From an uncultured Pelagibacteraceae bacterium (GTDB lineage: Bacteria > Pseudomonadota > Alphaproteobacteria > Pelagibacterales > Pelagibacteraceae): 64,000 bases of DNA. Made by a program: the position numbers and the translations under genes. The stretch covers positions 51,296-115,295 of the forward strand of contig CACIHQ010000001.1 of the NCBI GenBank assembly GCA_902586495.1, read 5' to 3'. The notes beneath the pieces were generated by a model. The model ran no database searches. It saw only the letters and a program-made list of their open reading frames with translations, and was not told where the DNA came from. This document shows positions 26,061 through 35,596 of the stretch, piece by piece. Every line of letters begins with the position of its first letter. The first letter of the stretch is position 1.

Positions 26061-26921
26061 TTAATTTTTTCTTAATTTTAAAAATGAATGTATTGCAATG
26101 GTAGTAATTATAATCGCTCCACCCTGGAGTGTTTCTACACTAGGTTGCTCATTAATAATAACCCAGACCCAAACAGGGCCAATAATAGTCTCTAGTAAAA
26201 AAAAAAGATTAACTTCAGCCGCAGGTATAAATCTTGGGGCTATAGTCACTAGTACGAATGGTATTGCAACACACAAAATACACATTAGGGGGACAATAAA
26301 TAAATCTTTATCTATAAGTGTAAAACTCTCAATAAAAAATAAGGCAAAAGAAGCAACAAATAATTTACCTATTACAGCTGCAGGCACTAAGTTTTTTGTT
26401 TTAGCAGATCTAATTGTTATAGCGCCTACAGCCAAACCAAGAGCAGTTACAAAACCTAAAATATCTCCATAAAAATTTCCAACCTTTAAAGAGTCGAAAA
26501 AAATGTAAACTATTGCGATAAAAGTAATTATTATAGAAATAAATGTTTTGCGATCAGGCGGCTCTTTTAAAAAAAAAGCGCCAAGAATTGCAGATAACAT
26601 TGGTGCAGTAGCGATCATAACAAGGGTATTTGCAACATTTGTATTTTGAATTGAAACAACAAAAGTAATATTCGTTATACTAAAAGTTGCGATATAAATT
26701 ATTCCGTGAAAACCAGAATTAAAAAGAATCTTAAAAAAATTTAATTTGTAAATTATCAACATTCCAAAAAAAACAGTAAAAAAAGGTATGATACCTCGAT
26801 AAAAAACTAGGCCCCAAGTATCAAGATTTGAAAGTCTTATAAATAATGAATCTGGTGTTATAAACATTACAGCTACAAAAGCAAGCAAAGAGCCTTTTTG
26901 CTGATCAGTTAAACTTTTCAC
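26061..26921 (-). CDS. DMT-superfamily (EamA) transporter
   Basis: This 286-aa membrane protein has ten predicted helices in two EamA repeats. Landmarks: TWGLVFYRGIIPFFTVFFG near residue 35, NTNVANTLVMIATAPMLSAILGAFFLKE (elements VANTLVMIATAP and ILGAFFLKE, about 93-120) and FIPAAEVNLFFLLETIIGPVWVWV (elements IPAAEVNL and IIGPVWVW, about 231-254). It overlaps the gshB start region by four bases and is the last gene of a long minus-strand run. It may export a thiol or amino acid, but substrate assignment is not possible. Confidence 0.87.
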   Translation of the reverse strand: MKSLTDQQKGSLLAFVAVMFITPDSLFIRLSNLDTWGLVFYRGIIPFFTVFFGMLIIYKLNFFKILFNSGFHGIIYIATFSITNITFVVSIQNTNVANTLVMIATAPMLSAILGAFFLKEPPDRKTFISIIITFIAIVYIFFDSLKVGNFYGDILGFVTALGLAVGAITIRSAKTKNLVPAAVIGKLFVASFALFFIESFTLIDKDLFIVPLMCILCVAIPFVLVTIAPRFIPAAEVNLFFLLETIIGPVWVWVIINEQPSVETLQGGAIIITTIAIHSFLKLRKN

Positions 26922-27844
26922 GCTTTAAGCTCTTTCCAAAAAGTCTTAGCAAGATTAATTTTTGAAAGATCGTAAAATGTTTTCAACCCTGTAGGAGAGG
27001 TAACATTTATATCTCCATTAAGTTTTTGATCAATAAAATCGATACCAGCAAAAAAAATGTTCTTTTTTTTTAAGTCTTTTCCAACAATATTTGATATTTT
27101 TTTTTCATTTTTCGTTAAATTTATATTCATTGGCTTAGCGCCTTTACTCATATTACTCAAAAAAGAGCCTTTTTTAGGAACTCTAGATATTGCTCCACAT
27201 ACCTTGCCATTAATTATAAACACCCTTTTATCGCCATTTCTAATTTTAGGTAAAAATTTTTGACACATGATATACCCATGTTTTTTTATAAATTTATTTA
27301 TAAATTTAGATTTAAAAATTTTGATAAGATGAATATCGTTGCCGCTGAAACTATGGATTGGTTTTATAACAATTTTCTTATTTCTATTAAAAAAACTTCT
27401 AATTTCATGAATATCCTGAGTAAATATTGTTTTTGGCATAAACTTTTGAAAGTTAGTGGAATAAAGTTTTTCAGAAACATTTCTGATTGAAGTTGGATCA
27501 TTAATAATTTTAACATTATTCTTAATTGTATCTAAAATAAAAGTTGATGAGATATATTCTAGATTAAAAGGAGGATCTTGCCTAATTAATACAAATTTAC
27601 ACTTAGAAAGAGCCAATTTTTTTCTTTTTAAGATTTTAAAAAAACTTTTTTTTTTATATTCAAATTTAATAAAAAAACCATTTGCCAAAACTTTTGAGTT
27701 TATTATTGATAAATTTTTTGGATCATAATAGAAAATTTTATAATTTTTTTTTTGTATCTCGTTTGCTAAGAATATAGTTGTATCTGTTAGAGGGTTGAGA
27801 TTCGTTGGATGGTTTCCCTGAATAGCAACTATTTTATTTGTCAT
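26918..27844 (-). CDS. gshB: Glutathione synthetase
   Basis: GshB joins gamma-glutamylcysteine and glycine with ATP to make glutathione. The 308-aa ATP-grasp protein shows the family set: AIQGNHPTNLNPLTDTT at the N-terminus, FVLIRQDPPFNLEYISSTFIL (elements IRQDPPFNLEYI, about residue 85), INDPTSIRNVSEKLY (about 113), IVIKPIHSFSGNDI (ATP-grasp, about 150) and FFAGIDFIDQKLNGDINVTSPTGLKTFY (elements AGIDFID and INVTSPTG, about 268-287). The ATG at 27844 is used; an ATG at 27853 three codons upstream is equally possible. It overlaps the end of gshA by 11 bases, giving a gshA-gshB unit. Confidence 0.93.
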   Translation of the reverse strand: MTNKIVAIQGNHPTNLNPLTDTTIFLANEIQKKNYKIFYYDPKNLSIINSKVLANGFFIKFEYKKKSFFKILKRKKLALSKCKFVLIRQDPPFNLEYISSTFILDTIKNNVKIINDPTSIRNVSEKLYSTNFQKFMPKTIFTQDIHEIRSFFNRNKKIVIKPIHSFSGNDIHLIKIFKSKFINKFIKKHGYIMCQKFLPKIRNGDKRVFIINGKVCGAISRVPKKGSFLSNMSKGAKPMNINLTKNEKKISNIVGKDLKKKNIFFAGIDFIDQKLNGDINVTSPTGLKTFYDLSKINLAKTFWKELKA

Positions 27845-29129
27845 ATAATTCATTTAAATCTTCATTTTTAGAAAATTTACTTATCATTTGATCAGCATTT
27901 GTTGTTCTATTATTGATGATTTTTTTTAAGTGGTTTAAGAATATAACTTCATTCCTACCACCTTTGTTGATAATGTCCCTTTTTTCAAGCCCTTTTTTTG
28001 ATAAGTCTAATAAAGTTGATGACCAATAAAAAAGATCTTTACCCATTAACTGAGTATTAAAACCTTTATGAGGTGCTTCTAAATAAGCATTAATGATTTT
28101 ATCTTTATCCCATTTAGAGACTAATTCATAAACTTCATTCAGATTTCCGTAAAGTATACCAACAAAGAAAGCTGGGCCTGAACACAAGCAATCCCATCCG
28201 CAAGTATCCATAGACCTTACTTCAATATATTTTTTTAATCTATTTTCTGTAAATATCGTGCTTAAATGAGTAGACAAATCCTTTTGAGAGGGAAGTCTAT
28301 TATTAATTTCATTTATTTCTCCGTTCATGAAATGACTGAATTTATAATTTTTACCAGAAATATATTTTAATCCATCCTGAATAAATAAAATTGGAAAGTT
28401 AATTATGAAATCAGCATATTTCTCAAAATCTAAATTATCAAAAAATATTTTCGGTAATCCTCCCCTTGAGGTATTTTGCCAAACTTTAGATCGATAAGAT
28501 AAGTATCTTGTTTGTTTTTTTTCGACTATAGAAGAATTAGCAAATAATGCTATTGAGATGGGGACTATTGAATTAACAATTTTAAATTTTTTAATAAAAT
28601 CTTCCTCTGAACCGTAGTCTAAATTTATCTGAGTTCCACAAGTTCTATACATCATGTCCAAACTTAAGTTACCTCCCAAAGGCATATCCTTTGTCATCAA
28701 TTTATACCTTTGCTTTGGATTATTAGGTATTTCATTAAGTTTCGAGATTGGATCGAAACCAGCACTGACAATATTAATTCCAAGTTTTTTTGTAACTTGT
28801 CTTAATTCAAATAAATAATCCTGAGATTCTGCACAACCCTCATGAATATTATTAAGCTTATCACCAGATAGCTCTATTTGATTACCTGGTTCTAAAGTGA
28901 TATTTTTTCCGCCTTTATTAAGGCCTATGATGTTATCTTGTTCAACAATTGGGTTCCAGCCAAATTCAATAAGAGCTGAAAACATTTCTTTTGTTTTTAG
29001 ATAATCTAATCTTTTATTAGTTTTATCATCAAATAAAAATTTTTCATGTTCAATTCCGATTTTAAAATTTTTGGGTTCTTTAAGACCTGATTTAAAATAC
29101 TTAATTATCTCATCTTTGTTATCAATCAT
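27834..29129 (-). CDS. gshA: Glutamate-cysteine ligase (plant/alphaproteobacterial type)
   Basis: GshA makes gamma-glutamylcysteine, the first step of glutathione synthesis. The 431-aa protein is of the GCS2/plant-like class used by alphaproteobacteria, shown by KIGIEHEKFLFDDKT (about residue 23), ITLEPGNQIELSGDK (about 75), MYRTCGTQINLDYGSEEDF (about 145), ARYLSYRSKVWQNTS-like sequence (here TRYLSYRSKVWQNTSRGG, about 205) and EVRSMDTCGWDCLCSGPAFFVG (elements EVRSMDT and SGPAFFVG, about 298-318). It is coupled to gshB and follows an HD-domain gene by 30 bases on the same strand. Confidence 0.94.
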   Translation of the reverse strand: MIDNKDEIIKYFKSGLKEPKNFKIGIEHEKFLFDDKTNKRLDYLKTKEMFSALIEFGWNPIVEQDNIIGLNKGGKNITLEPGNQIELSGDKLNNIHEGCAESQDYLFELRQVTKKLGINIVSAGFDPISKLNEIPNNPKQRYKLMTKDMPLGGNLSLDMMYRTCGTQINLDYGSEEDFIKKFKIVNSIVPISIALFANSSIVEKKQTRYLSYRSKVWQNTSRGGLPKIFFDNLDFEKYADFIINFPILFIQDGLKYISGKNYKFSHFMNGEINEINNRLPSQKDLSTHLSTIFTENRLKKYIEVRSMDTCGWDCLCSGPAFFVGILYGNLNEVYELVSKWDKDKIINAYLEAPHKGFNTQLMGKDLFYWSSTLLDLSKKGLEKRDIINKGGRNEVIFLNHLKKIINNRTTNADQMISKFSKNEDLNELYDK

Positions 29130-29159
29130 GTAAATTTCAATTAATATTTTATTTTAAAT

Positions 29160-29717
29160 TTAAATTAATGAATATGGTTTTCTCGAAAAAATTTTTTTAA
29201 CCATTGGTTTAAAAAAATCAAGTGGAAGAGATTTATAATTAGGGTCGAATGAATTTTGATCGTATTTCTCACAAAATTCTATAGTTGCTTGGTAGTATTT
29301 ATGTCCCTTATATTTATCTCTTTTATTTTTATCTCCACCTAAATGATGAGCATAATAAAACATTTGGAATTCCCCATGTTTTTCAACTATCCAATGTGTT
29401 CTCTCTGATACATAGGGTTTCAATATTGCAGCAGCATATTCAGAGTGATTCATTGGAGCAAGTTCATCTCCAATATCATGTAATAAAGCAGCTACAACCA
29501 TTTCTTCACTCTCCCCGTTCTTATATGCTCTAGTTGCGCTTTGGAGTGAATGTTCCAACCTTGAAATTTGGTAACCTTCTAGTGTCTCGGTTAAACCTGA
29601 CATAAACTTTAATATTCTATCCGCCGTTTTACTAGCAAAATTTTTTTCATGTCTATCTAAAAAAAGATAATCATCTTTTGTCCCATTTTTCATTTCTATA
29701 AAACTAACTTTTTTCAT
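29160..29717 (-). CDS. HD-domain protein, PhnZ/TmpB-like metal-site family
   Basis: This 185-aa protein has a complete set of HD-fold metal ligands: His in RLEHSLQSA (about residue 56), the HD pair in ALLHDIGDE (about 82-83), NHSEYAA (about 93), VEKHGEFQM (about 114) and an Asp in EKYDQNSFD (about 157). The arrangement resembles the single-domain HD family containing the diiron oxygenases PhnZ and TmpB and is commonly annotated as a predicted phosphohydrolase. The Tyr/Glu lid residues of PhnZ are not seen at the equivalent spacing before the first His, so phosphonate oxidation is not supported. It lies between purF and gshA, three bases from purF, on the same strand. Confidence 0.82.
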   Translation of the reverse strand: MKKVSFIEMKNGTKDDYLFLDRHEKNFASKTADRILKFMSGLTETLEGYQISRLEHSLQSATRAYKNGESEEMVVAALLHDIGDELAPMNHSEYAAAILKPYVSERTHWIVEKHGEFQMFYYAHHLGGDKNKRDKYKGHKYYQATIEFCEKYDQNSFDPNYKSLPLDFFKPMVKKIFSRKPYSLI

Positions 29718-29720
29718 AAA

Positions 29721-31202
29721 TTAATTATTTGATGCTGAACTTAGCAATGAAAGTTGTGTGATCTTATTATCTCCAAGTTCATCAACTGGTTTTACTGGAT
29801 AATCACCAGTAAAATAATGGTCTGTCAATTGAGGATAAGTGTCATTCCTCTTATCAAAACCTATAGCTCTATATAGTCCATCAATTGATAAAAAAGTTAA
29901 GGTTTTAGCTCCAATATATTTACAAATTTCATCAGTAGTTTTATTTGCTGCGAGTAATTCTTTCTTTGTAGGTGTATCGACTCCGTAAAAATCTGGAAAC
30001 TTTATTTCAGGACAAGCAATTTTCATGTGAACTTCTTTTGCACCCGCGTCATAGAGCATTTTTATTATCTTATGAGAAGTAGTTCCTCTAACTAAAGAGT
30101 CATCCACGAGAATTATCTTTTTATTTTTAATAGTTGATTGGTTGGCATTTAATTTCAATTTTACCCCTAAACTTCTTATTTTTTGAATTGGCTCTATAAA
30201 AGTTCTGCCAACATAATGATTTCTTGTGAGCCCTAATTCAAAATTGATACCAAGGCACTCAGCATAACCTAGAGCTGCGGCATTACCAGAATCTGGAACT
30301 GGAACAACTATATCTGCTTTTAAATTGCTTTCTTTGGCTAACTCTTTACCAAGATTTTTTCGATATTCGTAAGCACTCTTATCATTTAAAATACTATCAG
30401 GTCTTGAAAAGTAGATATATTCAAAAACACATGGTCTTTTTTTTCTTGGAGGAAAAGGTTTAATACTTTGAATCTTATTATCTTTGATTAAAACAATTTC
30501 TCCATTGTCAACCTCTCTTACAAATTTCGCACCAATTATATCCAAAGCACAAGTCTCTGACGAAAGAACATAACTATTATTCAGTTTGCCAATCACAAGC
30601 GGTCTTATTCCGTAGGGATCTCTCACACCTACCAATGAGGTCTGAGTTAGCATGACTAGAGAGTAACCTCCTTGGATTTGAAATATCGCGTCTACAATTT
30701 TATCGATAGTTTTTTTTCTTTTTGATCTTGCTATCAATTGAACGATAGTTTCAGTATCTGATGTTGTGTAAAAGATAGCACCTTCATCGACTAATTTTTT
30801 TCTTAATGAAATTGAGTTTGTAAGATTACCGTTGTGAGCAACACCGATACCACCTGCATTAGTATCAGCAAAAAAAGGCTGTATATTTCGTAAAGTATTT
30901 TCACCAGTGGTGCTATATCTATTATGCCCGATTGCATAATTTCCTCTTAATTTATTTAATATCTTTTCTTTATTAAAGTTATCTCCAACTAAACCGAATC
31001 TTTTTTCTGAAAAATAATGTGATCCATCAAATGATACTATTCCACAACCTTCTTGACCCCTATGTTGTAGTGCATGCAAACCTAAAGCAGTTAGAGCTGC
31101 AGCATCTTTGCTATCACTTATACCAAAAACTCCACATTCCTCTTTAAGTTTTGGATTAAAGTTCTTTAATTTTTTCTTTAGAGTCTTGATAAGTTTTTTC
31201 AT
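29721..31202 (-). CDS. purF: Amidophosphoribosyltransferase
   Basis: PurF catalyses the first committed step of purine synthesis, moving glutamine's amide nitrogen to PRPP. The N-terminal nucleophile Cys follows a short leader in EECGVFGISD (about residue 23), so a propeptide of about 22 residues is removed. The glutaminase half contains LQHRGQEGCGIVSFDG and GHNRYSTTGE; the phosphoribosyl half contains the PRPP loop IILVDDSLVRGTTS (about residue 355). The length of 493 aa is normal. Its start lies inside the end of cvpA (47-base overlap), the same gene order as E. coli cvpA-purF. Confidence 0.96.
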   Translation of the reverse strand: MKKLIKTLKKKLKNFNPKLKEECGVFGISDSKDAAALTALGLHALQHRGQEGCGIVSFDGSHYFSEKRFGLVGDNFNKEKILNKLRGNYAIGHNRYSTTGENTLRNIQPFFADTNAGGIGVAHNGNLTNSISLRKKLVDEGAIFYTTSDTETIVQLIARSKRKKTIDKIVDAIFQIQGGYSLVMLTQTSLVGVRDPYGIRPLVIGKLNNSYVLSSETCALDIIGAKFVREVDNGEIVLIKDNKIQSIKPFPPRKKRPCVFEYIYFSRPDSILNDKSAYEYRKNLGKELAKESNLKADIVVPVPDSGNAAALGYAECLGINFELGLTRNHYVGRTFIEPIQKIRSLGVKLKLNANQSTIKNKKIILVDDSLVRGTTSHKIIKMLYDAGAKEVHMKIACPEIKFPDFYGVDTPTKKELLAANKTTDEICKYIGAKTLTFLSIDGLYRAIGFDKRNDTYPQLTDHYFTGDYPVKPVDELGDNKITQLSLLSSASNN

Positions 31203-31698
31203 CTGGAAATTCTTTTAATAAATAATTACTACCTTTTTTCAAATATGGAAAGATGTATGATTTATTATGATTTATGGGCCATTTATCATGATTATAAACA
31301 ATATGTACTGCAGAAAATATACAAACAGCGATTATGTAAGATCTTACGAATCCAAAAAAAAAGCCGAACATTGTGTCAAAATTTCCAAGCCCTGTATATT
31401 TAACAGCTTTGCTAATCCCTTTATTAATCAATAGGATAAAGAATATTACTATTATAAAAATACTTATACCTAGAGCAATATCTAAAATATATTCATTATC
31501 TATAATATCTTTAACATAAGGTTTGATTCTTGGAAAAATAATTAAAGTTAAAACATATGCTAATAACCATTTGGCCATAGCCAATATACTTAATACGAAA
31601 CCTTTTATATAGCATTTGATTAAGGATAATATTGTTATTATTAAGTAAACCAAATCTAAAATTGATATTGAATTATAAAACTCGTTTAAAATTTCCAT
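31156..31698 (-). CDS. cvpA: CvpA family membrane protein
   Basis: A 180-aa protein with four hydrophobic helices (about residues 14-30, 35-53, 68-90 and 107-127), matching the CvpA family (colicin V production), with the typical IKCYIKGFVLSILAMAKWLLAYVLT (elements KGFVLSILAMAKW) and a TGLGNFDTMFGFFFGFVRSYIIA region (elements LGNFDTMFGFFFGFVR). CvpA is an inner-membrane protein of uncertain function linked with bile or stress tolerance in enterics. It is encoded just upstream of and overlapping purF, a conserved neighbourhood in proteobacteria. The C-terminus is soluble and charged. Confidence 0.88.
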   Translation of the reverse strand: MEILNEFYNSISILDLVYLIITILSLIKCYIKGFVLSILAMAKWLLAYVLTLIIFPRIKPYVKDIIDNEYILDIALGISIFIIVIFFILLINKGISKAVKYTGLGNFDTMFGFFFGFVRSYIIAVCIFSAVHIVYNHDKWPINHNKSYIFPYLKKGSNYLLKEFPDEKTYQDSKEKIKEL

Positions 31699-31705
31699 TT
31701 AAATT

Positions 31706-34090
31706 TTATTTTTCAAAAGGTTTAATCAATAAGATTAAGGATGGTAAAAGAGTTAGAACAGATATCATCGCAAGTAACATCGCAATTCCTGTAAAAATAC
31801 CAAAATAAATTGTTGGAATAAAATTAGATAAAATCAAAATTGAAAAACCAAAAACAATGGTGATTGACGTATTTAAAATTGCCTTACCGACTGTTGAGTG
31901 ACAAACTTTAATTGTTTCCTTATAATTACTCAGATTATTATATTCTTCTTTAAACCGATAAATATAATGAATACTATTATCAACGGCTATACCTATAGTG
32001 ATAGCTGCTATTGTAATTGTCATCATATCTAACGGAATACCAAGTAGACCAATAATACCCAAGATAAAAAAGGCTGCTATAAAATTTGGAACCACACCAA
32101 TCAGTGAGAGTTTTATATTTTTAAAAAGAATTAAAAACATCACAAAAATACCAATCATAACAAATCCGAGGGTCAAAATTTGTGATTTGAACAGACTTTG
32201 AAGTAAATTATTAAATAAAATCAAAACTCCTGCGAGTTTGAACTCTTTTTTTTCAAGTCCTAATTTTTTTTGTAAGTCATTATTTATTTTGTTTATTAAA
32301 TCATTTCTTCTTAAGTCTTTTTTAGAGTCTATAATTCTGAGATTTATTCTTGCTTCATTATCTTTTATAGAAATATAGGGATCGACAATTTCTGTTCTAA
32401 TACTCTCAGGAATTTTTGAATAAAGAACTCCCATTTCTAAAGTTCCCAATGGTTTATTATTATTAAGCAAAGTTGCAACATCAATAATTGAAGAAAAAGA
32501 TAAAACCTTACCAATTTCTGGTAGGCTATCTAAATAATTGTGAACTGATTCAATTTTATCAATCTTATCTTTTGTGAACCAATATTTTTTTTCATCTTCC
32601 TCATTATCTTCATTTTCCCAATCTTCAAATTCATCATCGCTAGTCTCAGTTTTGCTTTTTGGGAATTTTAAAATTACTTCTAGCGGTGTGGTACCACCTA
32701 ATTTTTCATCAATAAGTTTCATACCTTTGTAAATTTCAGTCTTTTTACTAAAATAATTTATGAAACTATTTTCAACCTCAAGACGGCTAATGCCAATGAT
32801 GCTAAATAAAATAATAATTCCAGTTAGGATAAAAATTGACTTTTGATAATCTTGTGAAATCTTTGAAAGTAAAGATGTAATTTTAGATTTTTCATATTTA
32901 ATAAAAGAAACATTTTTTTTTGGTACAAAATTAATAAGGGTTGGTAGTAATGTAAATGTAATACAAAATGAGATTACCAAACCCATTGTCATCATCCAGC
33001 CAAAATCTATTATAGGTTTTATTTCACTAAAAATTAAAGACAAGAAAGCAATAATGGTTGTCATTACAGTATATAAGATTGGCCAAAACATTTTCTCAGT
33101 AGTTAAAATCAAAAGATCTAAAATATTTTTATTAGGAAAAATTTCTTTTAGTTGTAAAAAACGTGTACTCATATGAATATTCATTGCCATAGTCAAAATC
33201 AACATTAGTGCAATAAAATTTGAGGAGATAACTGTTACTTTCCATCCTAACAAGCCGAGCAAACCTGTCATTATGATTACCGAGAAAAAGCAGCTACTTA
33301 TTGGAACTAATATCCAAATTAATTTTCTAAAGATATACCATAGTGTTGCGATTATAAATAAAAGAACACCTAATCCAAAAACAACTATATCGCTTTTTAT
33401 AAATGTCATCATATCATCTGCAATCATAGGTATACCGCCCAAGTGAATCTTGCCTATATTTTCATAACTTTTAATTACATCTCTTATTTCAACAATATTT
33501 TTATGATTTTGTTTTTTTATTTGGTCTTTATAAATTTCAATTTCCTCTTTTGATTTATTTTTAATATCATCTAAAGGCTTATTTTTTTTTAAATAAACAA
33601 TGATTCCACTAGTCTTACCATCTTCACTAATAACGAAGTTTCTAAAAACTGGACTAGCAATTATTTCTTTAAAACCTCTATCTTTATTTACATCTTCATC
33701 TTTAAGAGTTTTGAAATTTTCCAATCTTTCCTTTAGTGGAGCCTCTGAATTATTTAATAAGGGAATATCTAGCAATGTAACCACACTATCTACCCACTCT
33801 AAACTTTGTATTTTATACTTTAAACTTAAGAGATTATTTATTGAGGTATCAGTAATCATACCTTTTTTAGGCGTATAAGTTAAAATTAAAAATTCTTTTG
33901 ATCCGTAACGTTGATTTACCTCTTGAAGATATTTAAGGTCAGGATCACCATCTATTAATAGAGTATCAGATGAGGCATCTAGCCTGAAATTTTTTGAGTG
34001 ATATCCAAAACTTATTAACGCTATTATTAAAAGAGCAAATATAAACTTAGGATTTTTAAGTATAAAATTTTGATAAAAATGGGTGAACAT
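31706..34090 (-). CDS. RND/MMPL-type membrane transporter
   Basis: This 794-aa protein has the RND half-transporter layout twice: a first membrane helix (about 17-35), a periplasmic domain, a five-helix block (about 233-400), another single helix near 420, a second periplasmic domain and a last five-helix block (about 630-790). Family sequence includes FRLDASSDTLLIDGDPD at the N-terminus and ITIAAITIGIAVDNSIHYIYRFKEE near residue 695 (elements IGIAVDNSIHYIYRF). It resembles the MMPL/HpnN-like lipid or sterol RND group. An unusually acidic stretch (SDDEFEDWENEDNEEDEKK) sits in the second periplasmic domain near residue 485. The cargo is unknown. Confidence 0.88.
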   Translation of the reverse strand: MFTHFYQNFILKNPKFIFALLIIALISFGYHSKNFRLDASSDTLLIDGDPDLKYLQEVNQRYGSKEFLILTYTPKKGMITDTSINNLLSLKYKIQSLEWVDSVVTLLDIPLLNNSEAPLKERLENFKTLKDEDVNKDRGFKEIIASPVFRNFVISEDGKTSGIIVYLKKNKPLDDIKNKSKEEIEIYKDQIKKQNHKNIVEIRDVIKSYENIGKIHLGGIPMIADDMMTFIKSDIVVFGLGVLLFIIATLWYIFRKLIWILVPISSCFFSVIIMTGLLGLLGWKVTVISSNFIALMLILTMAMNIHMSTRFLQLKEIFPNKNILDLLILTTEKMFWPILYTVMTTIIAFLSLIFSEIKPIIDFGWMMTMGLVISFCITFTLLPTLINFVPKKNVSFIKYEKSKITSLLSKISQDYQKSIFILTGIIILFSIIGISRLEVENSFINYFSKKTEIYKGMKLIDEKLGGTTPLEVILKFPKSKTETSDDEFEDWENEDNEEDEKKYWFTKDKIDKIESVHNYLDSLPEIGKVLSFSSIIDVATLLNNNKPLGTLEMGVLYSKIPESIRTEIVDPYISIKDNEARINLRIIDSKKDLRRNDLINKINNDLQKKLGLEKKEFKLAGVLILFNNLLQSLFKSQILTLGFVMIGIFVMFLILFKNIKLSLIGVVPNFIAAFFILGIIGLLGIPLDMMTITIAAITIGIAVDNSIHYIYRFKEEYNNLSNYKETIKVCHSTVGKAILNTSITIVFGFSILILSNFIPTIYFGIFTGIAMLLAMISVLTLLPSLILLIKPFEK

Positions 34091-34111
34091 TAACCCTATT
34101 TATATTTTAAT

Positions 34112-35530
34112 TTAAGTATTTTGAGTATCTTTAAATTTGGTAAACATGGCCTCGAACTCAAGCATTACATTCCCAGTTGGACCATGTCTTTGTTTACCAA
34201 TAATTATCTCTGCTAAATTTGATACCTCATTCATTTTAGCTTGCCATTCCGCATGTTCTACTGTAGCTGGTCTTGGTTCTTGTCTTTCCAGATAATATGC
34301 TTCTCTGTAAACAAACATAACCACATCCGCATCCTGCTCAATAGAGCCAGATTCTCTTAAATCGGCTAATTGAGGTTTTTTTTGATCTCTTTGTTCGACA
34401 GCTCTTGAGAGTTGAGATAAAGCAACAACGGGAACAGAAAGTTCTTTTGCAATGGCTTTTAAGCCTTGAGTTATTTCTGATATTTCTTGCACTCTACCAT
34501 CTTTATTATTTATTGATCCTCTCATTAATTGGATATAATCAACGACAATCATATCTAGGCCAAATAATCTTTTTATCCTTCTAGCTCTATTACTCATAGC
34601 CGCAATACTTATAGCTGGGGTCTCATCAATATATAAAGGAAGTTCTGTAATATTTTTTGAAGTTTCAATAAATTTGTCAAATTGCTCATCTGAAATTCTA
34701 CCACGTCTTATATCATTTGATTTTATTCTTGATTGTTCAGCAAGTATTCTTGTTGATAATTGTTCTGAAGACATTTCTAACGAAAAAAAAGCTATTGATG
34801 ATTTTCTCTGACTTGCTTGTAATTTTTGGGCAGCATTAAATGCAATATTAGTTGCTAAAGCAGTTTTACCCATAGATGGCCTACCAGCTATAATTATCAA
34901 ATCAGATTGATGTAAACCACCCAGTCTATCATCAAGGTCTCTTAGACCAGTTGGTACTCCAACTATACCTTCTTCATTTTTATAAGCAGCTGAGGCCATA
35001 TCGATAGTTTTTTTCATTGCTTCATCAAACTTAATTAATGATGTGTTAAAAGATCCTTTTTCTGCTAAGTCAAATAAAAGTCTCTCAGAATCTTCAATAA
35101 TATTTTGACCACTTATATTTAAATCACTCATTTTGGCTGAGTCTATAGTTTGTTCTGAAATTTTAATTAGCTCTCTTCTAACAAACATATCGTAAATTAT
35201 TTTTGAATATTCAATAGCTTGTCTTGTAGAAGTGGAAAATTTTGTAATTTTTACAAGATACTCAGGAATATTAATATCATCTTTCTCTGTTTCAAAATAA
35301 TTTTTGAGCGTGATTGGATTTGCTAGCAATCCTTTGTAAATGAGGTTTTCAACTGCATTAAATATTTTTTGATGCATAGGGTCATAAAAATTTAGGCTAG
35401 AAATAATAGTACTGATTTCATCAAAAATTTCGTTAGAAACTAGTATTGATCCTATTACTGATTGTTCTGCTTCTATATTGTTTGGTAGTTCATTAAAGTT
35501 TTCTTTTAAAATACTTAAATTTTTTTCCAT
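34112..35530 (-). CDS. dnaB: Replicative DNA helicase DnaB
   Basis: DnaB is the ring helicase that unwinds DNA at the replication fork. The 472-aa protein has the N-terminal domain (NNIEAEQSVIGSIL, about residue 17) and a RecA-like motor with Walker A in IIAGRPSMGKTALATN (about 215), the FFSLEMSSEQL segment, Walker B in MIVVDYIQLM (about 333), and the LSQLSRAVEQRDQKKPQLADLRESGSIEQDAD block (elements LSQLSRAVE and LRESGSIEQDAD, about 370-400). It follows rplI on the same strand with a 66-base gap, the common rpsF-rpsR-rplI-dnaB arrangement. Confidence 0.97.
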   Translation of the reverse strand: MEKNLSILKENFNELPNNIEAEQSVIGSILVSNEIFDEISTIISSLNFYDPMHQKIFNAVENLIYKGLLANPITLKNYFETEKDDINIPEYLVKITKFSTSTRQAIEYSKIIYDMFVRRELIKISEQTIDSAKMSDLNISGQNIIEDSERLLFDLAEKGSFNTSLIKFDEAMKKTIDMASAAYKNEEGIVGVPTGLRDLDDRLGGLHQSDLIIIAGRPSMGKTALATNIAFNAAQKLQASQRKSSIAFFSLEMSSEQLSTRILAEQSRIKSNDIRRGRISDEQFDKFIETSKNITELPLYIDETPAISIAAMSNRARRIKRLFGLDMIVVDYIQLMRGSINNKDGRVQEISEITQGLKAIAKELSVPVVALSQLSRAVEQRDQKKPQLADLRESGSIEQDADVVMFVYREAYYLERQEPRPATVEHAEWQAKMNEVSNLAEIIIGKQRHGPTGNVMLEFEAMFTKFKDTQNT

Positions 35531-35596
35531 AAATAATCATAACAAATTTTGGGATAAATTTTCTTTTTTAAATATGTTGGGGAAAAAATTGTATAA

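Noticed and set aside
26098..26472. A 124-codon plus-strand open frame opposite the DMT gene after gshB
   Set aside because: It is antisense to a clear EamA coding region, has no ribosome site, and mirrors that gene's hydrophobic codons.
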